A stretch of DNA of 64,000 nt from positions 2,200,501 to 2,264,500 of the forward strand of contig NZ_CP141608.1 of NCBI RefSeq assembly GCF_035581345.1, read 5' to 3'. The position numbers and the translations under genes were made by a program. Below the pieces are notes generated by a model. The model saw only the letters and a program-made list of their open reading frames with translations, had not been told where the DNA came from and ran no database searches. Below are positions 1 to 8,755 of the stretch, piece by piece (within the stretch, counting starts at the first letter, position 1; the number at the start of each line of letters is the position of its first letter). This DNA comes from Pseudomonas sp. JQ170C (GTDB lineage: Bacteria > Pseudomonadota > Gammaproteobacteria > Pseudomonadales > Pseudomonadaceae).

Positions 1-1397
1 TGCTGGCGCGCCAGAAAGACGCCTTCAATACCGCCGGTGCCGTAAGCGCCGCCACTCGCCGCCAGCGCCTGCAGCAGGTGATCGAGCTTCTGGTACGCCA
101 CCACGGTGAACTGACCGAGGCCATCGACCTGGACTTTGGCGGCCGGCCTGCCGGCTTCTCGCTGATGAACGATGTGATCGGTTCCCTGTCTTCGCTCAAG
201 CACGCCCGCGATCACCTCGAGCACTGGATGCAGGACGAACAGCGCCCGCCGTTTGCGCCCTACGACCAGATGGGCGCCCAGGCCTGGGTGATGCACCAGC
301 CCAAGGGCAGCGTCGGCATCATCGGCACCTGGAATGCGCCGCTGTACACCTTGCTCAGCCCGCTGGCCTCGGCCCTGGCGGCAGGCAACCGGGCGATCCT
401 CAAGCCTTCGGACGTGCTGCCGCGTACCGCGCAATTGCTCGAGAACCTGTTCGCCGAGTACATCGATCCGCTGGATGTGGCGGTGATCACCGGTGACTCT
501 TCGGTGGCCAAAGTCTTTTCAGGCCAGCCGTTCGATCACCTGGTCTTTACCGGCAGCACCGAGGTGGGCCGCTCGGTCATGCGCAACGCGTCCGAGCACC
601 TGGTGCCGGTGACCCTGGAGCTGGGCGGCAAATCGCCGGTGATCGTTTCATCCAGCGCCGACATTGCCCGCGCCGCCTTCAGCATCGCCGTGGCCAAAGC
701 CAGCAACGGCGGGCAGATCTGCATCAACCCGGACCTGGTCTACGTGCCCGAGGCGCGTCTCGAAGACTTCCTCGCCGCGCTGCGCAGCAGCTACTGCGAA
801 CTCCACCCCACCATTGCCGGCAACCCGGACGTGGTGGCGGTGGTCAACCAGCGGCATGTGGAGCGGGTCGAACGCTATGTGCGCGAAGCGCGCGAGTCAG
901 GCGCGCGGGTCGAATGCCTGCCTGAAACCGTGGCACTGGATGCCGAAGATCGCCGGCGTCCGTTGCAGGTGGTGGTCAACCCGCCGCAGGACAGCCTGAT
1001 CATGCGCGAGGAAATCTTCGGCCCGGCGCTGGTGGTGCTGACCTATAAGGATGTCGATCAGGTGCTGGCCGAAATCAACGCGCGCCCCCGGCCGCTGGCC
1101 CTGTACTACTTCGGCACCGACCTCAACGAACAGCGACATGTGCTCGAGCACAGCCTGTCAGGCGGGGTGACCCTCAACGATGTGATGATGCACGCCGCCA
1201 TGCACGATGCGCCTTTCGGCGGCGTGGGGGCGTCGGGGCTGGGGCACTATCACGGGCGCGAGGGCTTCCTTGAGTTCAGCCACATGCGTACCGTGTTCAA
1301 GGCGCCGGCCCACGACCCGCGCCGCGAATGGGGCTTGCTGCCGCCCTACGGCGAGCACTACCTGGCCGCGATGACCGCCCTGGTAACCGCCGATTGA
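1..1397 (+). CDS. Aldehyde dehydrogenase, candidate steroid aldehyde dehydrogenase (5' end outside window)
   Basis: The reading frame is already open at base 3 and runs to the stop at 1397 (464 visible residues). The GTG at 78 lies inside the N-terminal helix typical of coniferyl-aldehyde-type ALDHs, so the true start is upstream of the window. Visible family features are the substrate and cofactor region GTWNAPLYTLLSP, the LELGGKSP glutamate motif, and the catalytic cysteine in GGQICINPD (codon 720-722). It should oxidise an aldehyde to an acid with NAD(P)+. In cholate-degrading Pseudomonas a steroid aldehyde dehydrogenase (Sad) oxidises the C22 aldehyde left by side-chain retro-aldol cleavage. 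The aldolase modules downstream make that role plausible, but the assignment is by context only. Confidence 0.8.
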   Translation, partial: LARQKDAFNTAGAVSAATRRQRLQQVIELLVRHHGELTEAIDLDFGGRPAGFSLMNDVIGSLSSLKHARDHLEHWMQDEQRPPFAPYDQMGAQAWVMHQPKGSVGIIGTWNAPLYTLLSPLASALAAGNRAILKPSDVLPRTAQLLENLFAEYIDPLDVAVITGDSSVAKVFSGQPFDHLVFTGSTEVGRSVMRNASEHLVPVTLELGGKSPVIVSSSADIARAAFSIAVAKASNGGQICINPDLVYVPEARLEDFLAALRSSYCELHPTIAGNPDVVAVVNQRHVERVERYVREARESGARVECLPETVALDAEDRRRPLQVVVNPPQDSLIMREEIFGPALVVLTYKDVDQVLAEINARPRPLALYYFGTDLNEQRHVLEHSLSGGVTLNDVMMHAAMHDAPFGGVGASGLGHYHGREGFLEFSHMRTVFKAPAHDPRREWGLLPPYGEHYLAAMTALVTAD

Positions 1398-1443
1398 TCA
1401 TCACCCCACGCACGCCTTCAGACCCGCACAGGAAGTAGCACTC

Positions 1444-3027
1444 ATGACCGAGCACAGCACCGCCCCCACGCCTTCGACCCCTGAAGGACCCGCCACCTGG
1501 CCCCGGCGCAGCGTTCTCAAGGCCGGGGCCCTGGCCGCGGGCGTCGGCTTGCTCGGCCGCTTTGCCGATGCTCGCGCTGCGGGCCTCTCGGACCGTGAGT
1601 ACCAGGGCCTGGATGCCTGGGCCATGAGCGAGGCGGTGCGCAAGGGCGAACTCAGCGGCGAAGACCTGCTCGCCGCTGCGCTCGCCCGCTGCAGTGCGGT
1701 CAATGGCAAGGTCAAGGCCGTGAACATGCTGCACGAGGACTACGCCCGCGCCTTGCTGGTCCAGCGTCGCCAGGCCGGTACACAGGCCCAGGGTGCGCTG
1801 GCCGGGGTGCCGATCCTGATCAAGGACCTGAACACCTACCTCAAGGGCACACCCACCAGCAATGGCAGCCGGCTGTTCAAGGATGCGCCGCCAGCGACCC
1901 GCACCAGCACCCTGATCACGCGCTACGAGCAGGCCGGCGCCGTGCCGTTCGGCAAGACCACATGCCCCGAATTCGGCCTGACCACCACCACCGAATCGCT
2001 GCTCTGGGGCCAGACCCGCAACCCCTGGAACCTGGAACACAGCGCCGGTGGTTCCTCCGGTGGCGCGGCCAGTGCGGTGGCCGCGGGCATCGTCCCGGTG
2101 GCCCATGCCACCGACGGTGGCGGGTCGATCCGTATTCCGGCGTCCTATTGCGGGCTGATCGGGCTCAAGCCCAGCCGCTACCGCACACCCAGCGGGCCGG
2201 CGCATTTCGAGGGCTGGTTCGGTGCCAGCGTGGGTAACGTGGTGTCGCGCAGTGTGCGCGACATGGCGTTGTTCCTGGATGCGGGGCAGGGGCACGAGGC
2301 CGGCAGTCCCTACTGGAGTGCACCGCTGGCGCGGCCGTATGTCGATGAGCTGTCCCGTGAGCCGGGCAAGCTGCGGATTGCCGTGGTGCGCCAGTCGTTG
2401 ACCGGTGCGCCGCTGGAGCCGGCCATTGCGGCGACCCTGGAGCAGACCATCAAGCAGTTGACCGGCCTGGGCCATGAGCTTGAAGAACTGACCCTGGGGG
2501 TCGACCCCCGGCAGATGTTCGGGGCCCACGGCGCCGTGATCGGCACCGCCCTGACCACCCTGGTGAAGGACCGGGAACAGGCGCTGGGCCGGGCGGCCAC
2601 GGCCCAGGACCTGGAGAAAGTCACCCAGGTGGTGCTTGAGCGGGCGCGGAGCACCACGGCGGACGGGCTGTATCGGGCGCGACAGTCGTTCGAGACCATT
2701 GGTGCGCTGATGGAGCGCCATTTCGAGCGCTTCGACCTGATTCTCTCGCCGGTCACCACCAACCTCACCCCGCGCATCGGCCTGCTGTCGCTCGACCAGC
2801 CGTGGGACAGCTATGCCCAGCACGCCATGGGCAGTGCCGGGTTTACCGCGCTGGCCAACGTCAGCGGCCAGCCGGCGATCTCGTTGCCGCTGGGCTGGAG
2901 CGAGGAGGGGTTGCCGGTGGGGATGATGTTCACCGCACGCCTGGGTGGCGAGGATGGCTTGCTGCGCATGGCGCGGCAGTTGGAGCAGGCGCAGCCATGG
3001 GCAGGCAAGCGTGCCGTATTGGCCTGA
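1444..3027 (+). CDS. Amidase-signature hydrolase with twin-arginine N-terminus
   Basis: This 527-residue amidase-signature protein has the Ser-cisSer-Lys triad in order: Lys127 in PILIKDLN, Ser204 in AGGSSGGAAS, Ser228 in DGGGSIRIPAS. Residues 20-46 (PRRSVLKAGALAAGVGLL, then an ARA-like end) resemble a Tat signal, suggesting export or membrane attachment. The start at 1444 follows GGAAGT-like purine-rich sequence after a 46-bp gap from the aldehyde dehydrogenase, so the two are probably co-transcribed. Family members hydrolyse linear or cyclic amides. In a bile-acid cluster a role in deconjugating glycine or taurine amides is conceivable, but nothing in the sequence proves the substrate. Confidence 0.8.
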   Translation: MTEHSTAPTPSTPEGPATWPRRSVLKAGALAAGVGLLGRFADARAAGLSDREYQGLDAWAMSEAVRKGELSGEDLLAAALARCSAVNGKVKAVNMLHEDYARALLVQRRQAGTQAQGALAGVPILIKDLNTYLKGTPTSNGSRLFKDAPPATRTSTLITRYEQAGAVPFGKTTCPEFGLTTTTESLLWGQTRNPWNLEHSAGGSSGGAASAVAAGIVPVAHATDGGGSIRIPASYCGLIGLKPSRYRTPSGPAHFEGWFGASVGNVVSRSVRDMALFLDAGQGHEAGSPYWSAPLARPYVDELSREPGKLRIAVVRQSLTGAPLEPAIAATLEQTIKQLTGLGHELEELTLGVDPRQMFGAHGAVIGTALTTLVKDREQALGRAATAQDLEKVTQVVLERARSTTADGLYRARQSFETIGALMERHFERFDLILSPVTTNLTPRIGLLSLDQPWDSYAQHAMGSAGFTALANVSGQPAISLPLGWSEEGLPVGMMFTARLGGEDGLLRMARQLEQAQPWAGKRAVLA

Positions 3028-3099
3028 GCCGCTCCAATTCACGCGGGGTAGGAGCGGGCCCGCCCCGCGATCACACTCCCTATCCCACCCCCTTACGCC

Positions 3100-3118
3100 T
3101 AGTCCGCTTTGACGATGA
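3100..3118 (+). promoter_or_regulatory. TAGTC-N5-GACGATGA operator, copy 1
   Basis: TAGTCCGCTTTGACGATGA ends 58 bases before the tesH-like start codon at 3177. A GATCAT hexamer centred about 30 bases downstream could be the -10, which places the palindrome over the -35 region as an activator site. It is nearly identical to the copy at 44657-44675. Confidence 0.75.
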
Positions 3119-3176
3119 GCCCGCCGCACGCTGAGTCGATCATCAGGTCTGTCTCTCAGCCAATGGCATAACAATA

Positions 3177-4886
3177 ATGACAGCTCAAGTTCAGACTCAA
3201 AGCGCCTATGACGTGATCGTCGTCGGCTCGGGTGCCGGAGCAATGGCTTCGGCAGTGTTCCTCGCCGATCAGGGGTTCAGCGTGCTGGTCGTGGAGAAGA
3301 GCGACAAGTACGGCGGCACCTCGGCGATTTCCGGCGGCGGTATCTGGATTCCCAACAATCATTATTTTGCCCGCAAGGGCGGCAATGACAGTGTCGAGCT
3401 GGCCCTGACCTACCTCAAGGCGGCCGCGGGCGACCATGTGGACGAAGCGCGTTTGCGTGCCTACCTCGACAACGCGCCGAAGATGATCGAAACCCTCACC
3501 CGCACCAGCCGCGTGCGCTACGCGGTGGCGGAGAAATACCCCGACTACTATCCGCACCTGCCCGGCGCCTTGCCCGGTGGCCGGACCCTTGACCCCGAGC
3601 TGTTCGATACCAGCCTGCTGGGCGAGGAACTGGACAACCTGCGCAAACCTTCGCCCTCGACGCTGCTGATGGGCCGCATTGCCTGGACCGCCCGCCACGC
3701 CCACAAGGCCATGGCCCGGGGCTTTGGCTGGCAGTTGCTGATTCTGCGGCTAATGGTGCGCTACAAGCTGGACTTCAAATGGCGGCGCAAGAGCAAGTAC
3801 GACCGCCGCGCCGCCCTGGGCAGTTCGCTGGTGGCGTCGCTGCGCCGTTCGTTGATGGACCGCAATGTGCCGCTGTGGCTGAACACCGATTTCTCTGGCC
3901 TGGTCAGCGAGCAGGGGCGTGTCACCGGTGTGACGGTGGTGCGCGACGGCCGCGAGGTGACGCTCACGGCGCGCCACGGGGTGATCCTCGGCTCCGGCGG
4001 TTTCGAGCAGAACCAGGCACTGCGCGAGCAGTACTTGCCGCAACCCACGCGCATGGCCTGGAGTGCCACGCCACCGGGCAACAACACCGGTGCCGCCTTG
4101 CAGGCCGGCCTGGCCCAGGGCGCGGCAACCGCGCTGATGGACTGGGCCTGGTGGGCGCCGACCATTGCTGTACCGGGGGAAGAAAAACCGCGCGGTATCT
4201 TTGCCGAGCGGGCGTTCCCCGGCGCCATCGTGGTCAACGGCCTCGGCCAGCGCTTCATCAATGAAGCCGCGCCGTACCTGGAATTTGTCGACGCCATGTA
4301 CCGCGACAACGACGTCACCGGCGGCAAGAGCGTACCGGCCTGGGTGATCTTCGACGGGCACTTCCGGCACAACTACGCCATGGGCCCGCTGATGCCGGCC
4401 CAGGTCATGCCCGACAGTCGCCTGCGCAAAGAATGGCGCAACAGCCTGTACTGGAAGGCCGACTCCCTGGCCGAACTGGCGCAGCTGATCGGCGTCGACG
4501 CCGCGGGGCTGGAAAGCACCGTGGCCAAGGTCAACGACTATGCCCGCACCGGTGTCGACCCGGACTTCGGCCGTGGCGGCAATGTGTTCGACCGCTACTA
4601 CGGCGACAGCAACGTCAAGCCCAATCCGTGCCTGGCACCGCTGCGCAAGGGCCCGTACTACGCCATGCGCATGGACGCCGGGGACATCGGCACCAAGGGC
4701 GGCCTGCTGACCAACGCCGATGCCCAGGTGGTGCGCGAGGACGGCCAGCCGATTGCCGGGCTGTACGCCATCGGCAACTGCTCGGCCTCGGTGATGGGCA
4801 CCAGCTACCCCGGTGCCGGTGGCACGTTGGGGCCGGCGATGACCTTCGCCTACGTGGCCGCCAACCACCTCGCCAGCCAACGCTAG
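3177..4886 (+). CDS. tesH: 3-ketosteroid delta-1-dehydrogenase (KstD/TesH type)
   Basis: This 569-residue flavoprotein should introduce the C1-C2 double bond into 3-ketosteroid ring A, a prerequisite for ring B opening. The FAD dinucleotide fold is at residues 12-42 (VIVVGSGAGAMASA, then VVEKSDKYGGTSAISGGG). The C-terminal signature GPYYAMRMDAGDIGTKGG...AGNCSASVMG.SYPGAGGTLGP matches the KstD active-site Tyr-x3-Gly region and FAD-contacting segment. Length is usual for the family. It is followed at 8 bp by the second ketosteroid dehydrogenase gene, the same pairing as tesH-tesI of Comamonas testosteroni. An operator copy (3100-3118) precedes it. The exact substrate preference cannot be read from the sequence. 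Confidence 0.85.
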   Translation: MTAQVQTQSAYDVIVVGSGAGAMASAVFLADQGFSVLVVEKSDKYGGTSAISGGGIWIPNNHYFARKGGNDSVELALTYLKAAAGDHVDEARLRAYLDNAPKMIETLTRTSRVRYAVAEKYPDYYPHLPGALPGGRTLDPELFDTSLLGEELDNLRKPSPSTLLMGRIAWTARHAHKAMARGFGWQLLILRLMVRYKLDFKWRRKSKYDRRAALGSSLVASLRRSLMDRNVPLWLNTDFSGLVSEQGRVTGVTVVRDGREVTLTARHGVILGSGGFEQNQALREQYLPQPTRMAWSATPPGNNTGAALQAGLAQGAATALMDWAWWAPTIAVPGEEKPRGIFAERAFPGAIVVNGLGQRFINEAAPYLEFVDAMYRDNDVTGGKSVPAWVIFDGHFRHNYAMGPLMPAQVMPDSRLRKEWRNSLYWKADSLAELAQLIGVDAAGLESTVAKVNDYARTGVDPDFGRGGNVFDRYYGDSNVKPNPCLAPLRKGPYYAMRMDAGDIGTKGGLLTNADAQVVREDGQPIAGLYAIGNCSASVMGTSYPGAGGTLGPAMTFAYVAANHLASQR

Positions 4887-4894
4887 GAGCCGCC

Positions 4895-6622
4895 ATGCAG
4901 ACGTCCGATACGTTTTCAAGCTGCAGCACCATCCTGGCGCCGCTGCGGGTCAGCGACAGCAAGACGCTGAAGTGGGATGAACAGTGCGATGTGCTGGTCA
5001 TCGGCTGGGGCGCGGCCGGTGCCTGCGCGGCCCTCGAAGCCCGCGCCAGTGGCGCCGATGTGGTGATCGCCGACCGCTTTACCGGCGGTGGCGCCAGTGC
5101 CAAGAGTGGCGGCGTGGTGTATGCCGGCGGGGGCACCCGCCAGCAGCAGGCCGCCGGTGTCGCCGACAGCCCGCAAGCGATGTTCGATTACCTCAAGCAT
5201 GAAACCTGCGGCGTGGTCAGCGACACCACCTTGCGGCGCTTCTGCGACCAGAGCGTGGCCAACCTTGAATGGCTGCAAGGCCACGGCGCGCCCTATGGCC
5301 ACCAGATGCCACCAGGCGGCAAGACCTCGTACCCGGCCGATGGCTATTTTCTCTACTTCTCCGGCAACGAACTGGTGCCCTCGCACACCGACACCCTGCC
5401 ACCCGCACCCCGGGGCCATCGCACCGTGGGCAAGGGGCAGGGCGGTGCGGTGCTGTATGGCCACCTCCAGGCCGCGTGCCTCAAGGCAGGCGCACGCCCG
5501 TTGCTGCAAGCGGCGGCACGGCGCCTGGTGCTCGACGGTCAGGGCCGGGTGATCGGTGCCGAGTTGTGGCGCCTGTCACCGGGCAGTGAGGCGGCGAAAA
5601 CCCACGCGCGCCTGGCCGCCCGCGCCGAGCGCTGGCAGAACCTGGCGCCGGGGTTCTGCGACAAGCTGCGCCAGCGCGTCAGCAGGCTTGAGCGCGAGCA
5701 TGCGCAGCCCTACCGGGTGCATGCCCGCCAGGGTGTGGTGCTGAGCACCGGTGGATTCATCTTCAACCGAGAGTTGATGCGTGAGCATGCGCCGGGCTAT
5801 CGGCGCAATTTCAAGGTGGGTGCCACCGGCTGTGACGGCAGCGGCCTGCGCCTGGGCCAGAGCGCCGGGGCCGCCAGTGGCGGGCTTGAGCGGGTGTCGG
5901 CCTGGCGCTTTATCAACCCGCCGCACTGCTGGCCCAAGGGCATTGTGGTCAACCGCGACGGCAAGCGTTTCTGCAACGAGGAAGTGTACGGCGCCACCCT
6001 CGGCCAGCCGCTGATGGAAGAGCAGGGGGGCCGCGCCTGGCTGGTGCTCGATGCCCGGTTGCGCGCCAAGGCCATACGCCAGGCCCTGTTCGGTGGCTAT
6101 TGGTGGTTCCAGACCGTACCGGCACTGGCGCTGATGCTGTGCAAGCCGCGCAAGGGCAAGACCCCGACGCAGCTTGCCCAGGCCACCGGCATGCAGGTCG
6201 AGGCGCTGGGCCAGGCGCTGCAGCGCAACAATGCGGCGGCGCGGGGTGAGGCCGAGGATGAGTGGGGCAAATCACCGGGCAGTCGCCAGGTGCTGGATCA
6301 GGGCCCGTTCTATGCCTGCGATATTTCCGTGGGCAATCCGATTTTTCCGCTGGGTGCACTGACCCTTGGCGGCCTGAAGGTGAATGAAGACAGCGGCGCC
6401 GTGCTCGACGCCCAGGGGCAGGCGATTCCTGGCTTGTATGCCGCGGGCCGCACGGCGTTGGGTATTCCTTCGCACCTGTACATCAGCGGTCTGTCGCTGG
6501 CGGACTGCGTGTTTTCCGGGCGTCGCGCGGGGGCCGCCATCGCGGCGCAAACCCGCGCCCAACGCACCGTAGCGGCGGGCTTGCCCCGCGAAGCATCAAC
6601 CACAACACGAGGTGAAATATGA
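4895..6622 (+). CDS. tesI: 3-oxosteroid 4-dehydrogenase-like flavoprotein (TesI/Kst4D type)
   Basis: The gene encodes 575 residues from the ATG at 4895, preceded by TAGGAGCCGCC. The same frame stays open back to 4433, but that stretch is antisense-type noise over tesH. An FAD-binding motif (DVLVIGWGAAGACAALEA) lies near residue 35, with GGASAKSGGVVYAGGG after it. The C-terminal GLYAAGRTALGIPSHLYISGLSLADC differs from the delta-1 enzyme and resembles the delta-4-(5alpha) dehydrogenase branch. It would desaturate C4-C5 of 3-keto-5alpha-steroids. The last dozen residues (TVAAGLPREAS...) are encoded by a REP palindrome. The stop overlaps the next start as ATGA, so translation is probably coupled to the SDR. 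The family is certain, the regiospecificity less so. Confidence 0.7.
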   Translation: MQTSDTFSSCSTILAPLRVSDSKTLKWDEQCDVLVIGWGAAGACAALEARASGADVVIADRFTGGGASAKSGGVVYAGGGTRQQQAAGVADSPQAMFDYLKHETCGVVSDTTLRRFCDQSVANLEWLQGHGAPYGHQMPPGGKTSYPADGYFLYFSGNELVPSHTDTLPPAPRGHRTVGKGQGGAVLYGHLQAACLKAGARPLLQAAARRLVLDGQGRVIGAELWRLSPGSEAAKTHARLAARAERWQNLAPGFCDKLRQRVSRLEREHAQPYRVHARQGVVLSTGGFIFNRELMREHAPGYRRNFKVGATGCDGSGLRLGQSAGAASGGLERVSAWRFINPPHCWPKGIVVNRDGKRFCNEEVYGATLGQPLMEEQGGRAWLVLDARLRAKAIRQALFGGYWWFQTVPALALMLCKPRKGKTPTQLAQATGMQVEALGQALQRNNAAARGEAEDEWGKSPGSRQVLDQGPFYACDISVGNPIFPLGALTLGGLKVNEDSGAVLDAQGQAIPGLYAAGRTALGIPSHLYISGLSLADCVFSGRRAGAAIAAQTRAQRTVAAGLPREASTTTRGEI

Positions 6623-7377
6623 GCGCACGTGTACACGGCAAAGTCGCCCTGGTCACCGGCGGCGCCAACGGCATAGGCCGCGCCTGCGCGCGCTTGCTGG
6701 CGGCAGAAGGGGCACAGGTGTTGATCAGTGATGTCGACGAAGCGTCCGGTCAGGCCCTGGCTGCCGAGATCGGCGCAGCGGCTGCGTTCATCCGCTCTGA
6801 TGCCAGCAGCGAAAGTGACTGGCAGCAGGTCATGGCGTTGCTGCGCGACCGCTACGGGCGCCTGGACATCCTGTTCAACAACGCGGGCATCCTGCGCAGC
6901 GGCTCGGTGGAAGACACCACGCTGGACACCTGGCACCAGGTGCTGCGGGTCAACAGCGACAGTGTGTTCCTGGGCTGCCGTGAGGCCATCGGGCTGATGA
7001 AGGCCACCGGCGGTTCGATCATCAACATGTCGTCGATCGCGGCGCTGGGCGGGCGCGGGGACTACCTGGCCTACAGTGCCTCCAAGGGTGCGGTGGCGGC
7101 GCTGTCGCGCTCGGTGGCGGTGCATTGCCGTCAGCGCAAGTACCGGATTCGCTGCAACACCCTGCACCCGGACAGCGTGCTCACCGCCATGACCCGTGGC
7201 AGTTACCCGGCGGGGCTGGACCCGGAGCGCATGACCATCGACAGTGACCCGATGCAGCGGATGTGCCTGCCCGAGGACGTGGCGGCCAGCGTGCTGTTCC
7301 TGGCCAGTGATGAGTCGCGGGCGATCAATGGGGTGGAGTTGCGGGTGGATAGCGGGCAGTTGTTGATGAGCATCTGA
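6619..7377 (+). CDS. Short-chain dehydrogenase/reductase (hydroxysteroid dehydrogenase-like)
   Basis: This classical SDR has 252 residues: nucleotide motif TGGANGIG (13-20), NNAG (87-90), Ser139, and Tyr152-x3-Lys156 in YSASK. It is the third gene of the tesH-tesI operon and overlaps tesI by 4 bp. The fold predicts NAD(P)-dependent alcohol/ketone interconversion. Its position beside two 3-ketosteroid dehydrogenases suggests oxidation of a ring hydroxyl (3beta- or 17beta-type), which is inference. A repeat-filled gap follows it, so transcription probably ends there. Confidence 0.75.
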   Translation: MSARVHGKVALVTGGANGIGRACARLLAAEGAQVLISDVDEASGQALAAEIGAAAAFIRSDASSESDWQQVMALLRDRYGRLDILFNNAGILRSGSVEDTTLDTWHQVLRVNSDSVFLGCREAIGLMKATGGSIINMSSIAALGGRGDYLAYSASKGAVAALSRSVAVHCRQRKYRIRCNTLHPDSVLTAMTRGSYPAGLDPERMTIDSDPMQRMCLPEDVAASVLFLASDESRAINGVELRVDSGQLLMSI

Positions 7378-7380
7378 GTG

Positions 7381-7835
7381 GTCCATCGCGGGGCAAGCCC
7401 GCTCCCACAGCACCGGTGGGAGCAACTGTCTTCACCATGCCATTCATCACCGCATTGGCGACTGCTACGCAGTCGATCGCAGCCTGGCGGCAGCGGCTAC
7501 GGGCGGTGTAGCCGCTGCCGAGGTACGAGGCTGCGATCGGCCGCGCAGCGGGCGTAGATCGTTTCCCGGACTGATCGCAGTGGGAGCGGGCTTGCCCCGC
7601 GATGCGACGGAACAGGACGACCGCTATCGCGGGGCAAGCCCGCTCCTACAGATTCGCGCAGCGCCTGACATCACCGCATTGGCGACTGCTACGCAGTCGA
7701 TCGCAGCCTGTCGGCAGCGGCTACGGGCGGTGTAGCCGCTGCCGAGATACGAGGCTGCGATCGGCCGCGCAGCGGGCGTAGATCGTTTCCCGGACTGATC
7801 GCTGTGGGAGCGGGCTTGCCCCGCGACCAACTGCG
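7381..7835 (+). repeat. Repeat cassette: REP palindromes plus two direct copies of a hairpin element
   Basis: No gene is seen in this 459-bp gap between convergent genes. It holds REP cores in both orientations (7384-7410, 7580-7604, 7625-7650, 7805-7830). It also has two direct copies, 224 bp apart (GCATTGGCGAC at 7452 and 7676), of an element whose arms read CGATCGCAGCCTG.CGGCAGCGGCTAC and the reverse complement GTAGCCGCTGCCGAG..ACGAGGCTGCGATCGG. Near-identical cassettes occur at 39667-40075 and 51660-51840. Confidence 0.85.
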
Positions 7836-7836
7836 C

Positions 7837-8622
7837 TCAGTACCCCTCGAACCGCGCCGGCCGTTTTTCAATGAACGCCTGCATGCCTTCCTTCTGGTCC
7901 CGCGAGGCAAACAACAACGCATTGGCCTTGCGCTCCAGCGCCAGGCCCGCTTCCAGCGGCGCGTCCATGCCGTTGAGGATCACTTCCTTGATCTGTTCGG
8001 CCGCCAGCGCCGGCATCGCGGCAATCACACCCGCCAGCTCCAGGGCCTTGGCCTGCACCTGGTCATCGTCCACCAGGTCACTCACCAACCCCGCCACCCA
8101 GGCCTCTTCAGCGCTGATCGGTTGCCCGGTCAGGGCCATGCGCATGGCCTTGACCTTGCCCACCGCCCGCACCAGGCGCTGGGTGCCGCCGATGCCCGGC
8201 ATGATGCCAATGCGGATCTCCGGCTGGCAGAAGCGTGCGCCACGGCCGGCGACAATCAAATCGGCGAGCATCGCCAGCTCACAGCCGCCGCCATAGGCAT
8301 AGCCGCACACCGCGGCGATCACGGGCTTGGGGCAGTGCTGGATCGGTGCCCACACCCGTTCGGTATGGCGTTTGTAGATGTCGATGGGCCCGACCCCGGC
8401 CATGCTGTTGATGTCGCCACCGGCAGCAAACACTTTGTCGCCGCCGGTGAGTAGGATGCAGCGCACACCGGGATCCTCGGCCAGCGCCGTGAAGTGCTGT
8501 GACAGCAGCGCCTGCAGTTCAAGGCTCAGGGCATTAGTCGCCTGGGGGCGGTTCAGGCGCAGCAGGGCGACGCCGGGCAGGGGGTGTTCGAGCAGAACCG
8601 GTGGGGCGTTGGAGTCGTCCAT
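7837..8622 (-). CDS. Enoyl-CoA hydratase (crotonase family)
   Basis: The product has 261 residues starting at the ATG at 8622, chosen because GAGG sits 6 bases before it. An in-frame ATG at 8628 abuts the GAGG directly, and the open frame extends to 8682 without a good ribosome site. The oxyanion motif AAGGDINSMAG and both hydratase glutamates are present (GGGCELAMLADL and CQPEIRIGIMPGIGGTQRL), so it should be a true 2-enoyl-CoA hydratase. It is transcribed alone, away from the long side-chain operon. An operator copy ends 57 bases upstream. A role hydrating an unsaturated steroid or side-chain acyl-CoA is inferred. Confidence 0.85.
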   Translation of the reverse strand: MDDSNAPPVLLEHPLPGVALLRLNRPQATNALSLELQALLSQHFTALAEDPGVRCILLTGGDKVFAAGGDINSMAGVGPIDIYKRHTERVWAPIQHCPKPVIAAVCGYAYGGGCELAMLADLIVAGRGARFCQPEIRIGIMPGIGGTQRLVRAVGKVKAMRMALTGQPISAEEAWVAGLVSDLVDDDQVQAKALELAGVIAAMPALAAEQIKEVILNGMDAPLEAGLALERKANALLFASRDQKEGMQAFIEKRPARFEGY

Positions 8623-8678
8623 GGGCATCCTCGTGCGCGTAAGTCGATGCCCCAGTGTCAGCACCTGCCCGGTGCAAT

Positions 8679-8697
8679 TCATCGTCCGTTCAGACGA
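8679..8697 (-). promoter_or_regulatory. TAGTC-N5-GGACGATGA operator, copy 2 (divergent)
   Basis: Read leftward it is TCGTCTGAACGGACGATGA, ending 57 bases before the hydratase start at 8622. GACACT lies at the expected -10 distance. On the other side it is 59 bases from the SDR start at 8756 and no second copy exists there, so this one palindrome may serve both divergent units. Confidence 0.7.
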
Positions 8698-8755
8698 AGT
8701 ACGGCGTCGGTGTTGTCCCTAGAGTGACCCTTGTCAAGCGAACAAGGAGCACGAC

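Noticed and set aside
3048..3075. Terminator after the amidase gene
   Set aside because: GGTAGGAGCGGGCCCGCCCCGCG is a degenerate REP core without a T-run, so it is not called as a terminator.
1297..3243. 648-codon leftward open frame opposite the amidase gene
   Set aside because: It is an antisense shadow typical of high-GC genes: low-complexity His/Arg/Gly composition, no family motif, and the rightward frame has a complete amidase.
4433..4894. 154-codon upstream extension of the tesI-like frame
   Set aside because: It overlaps the conserved C-terminus of tesH in another frame. The ATG at 4895 with GGAG gives the family length.
8639..8682. Upstream start at 8682 for the enoyl-CoA hydratase
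   Set aside because: It lies inside the operator (8679-8697) and lacks a ribosome site; GAGG precedes the ATG at 8622 at ideal spacing.
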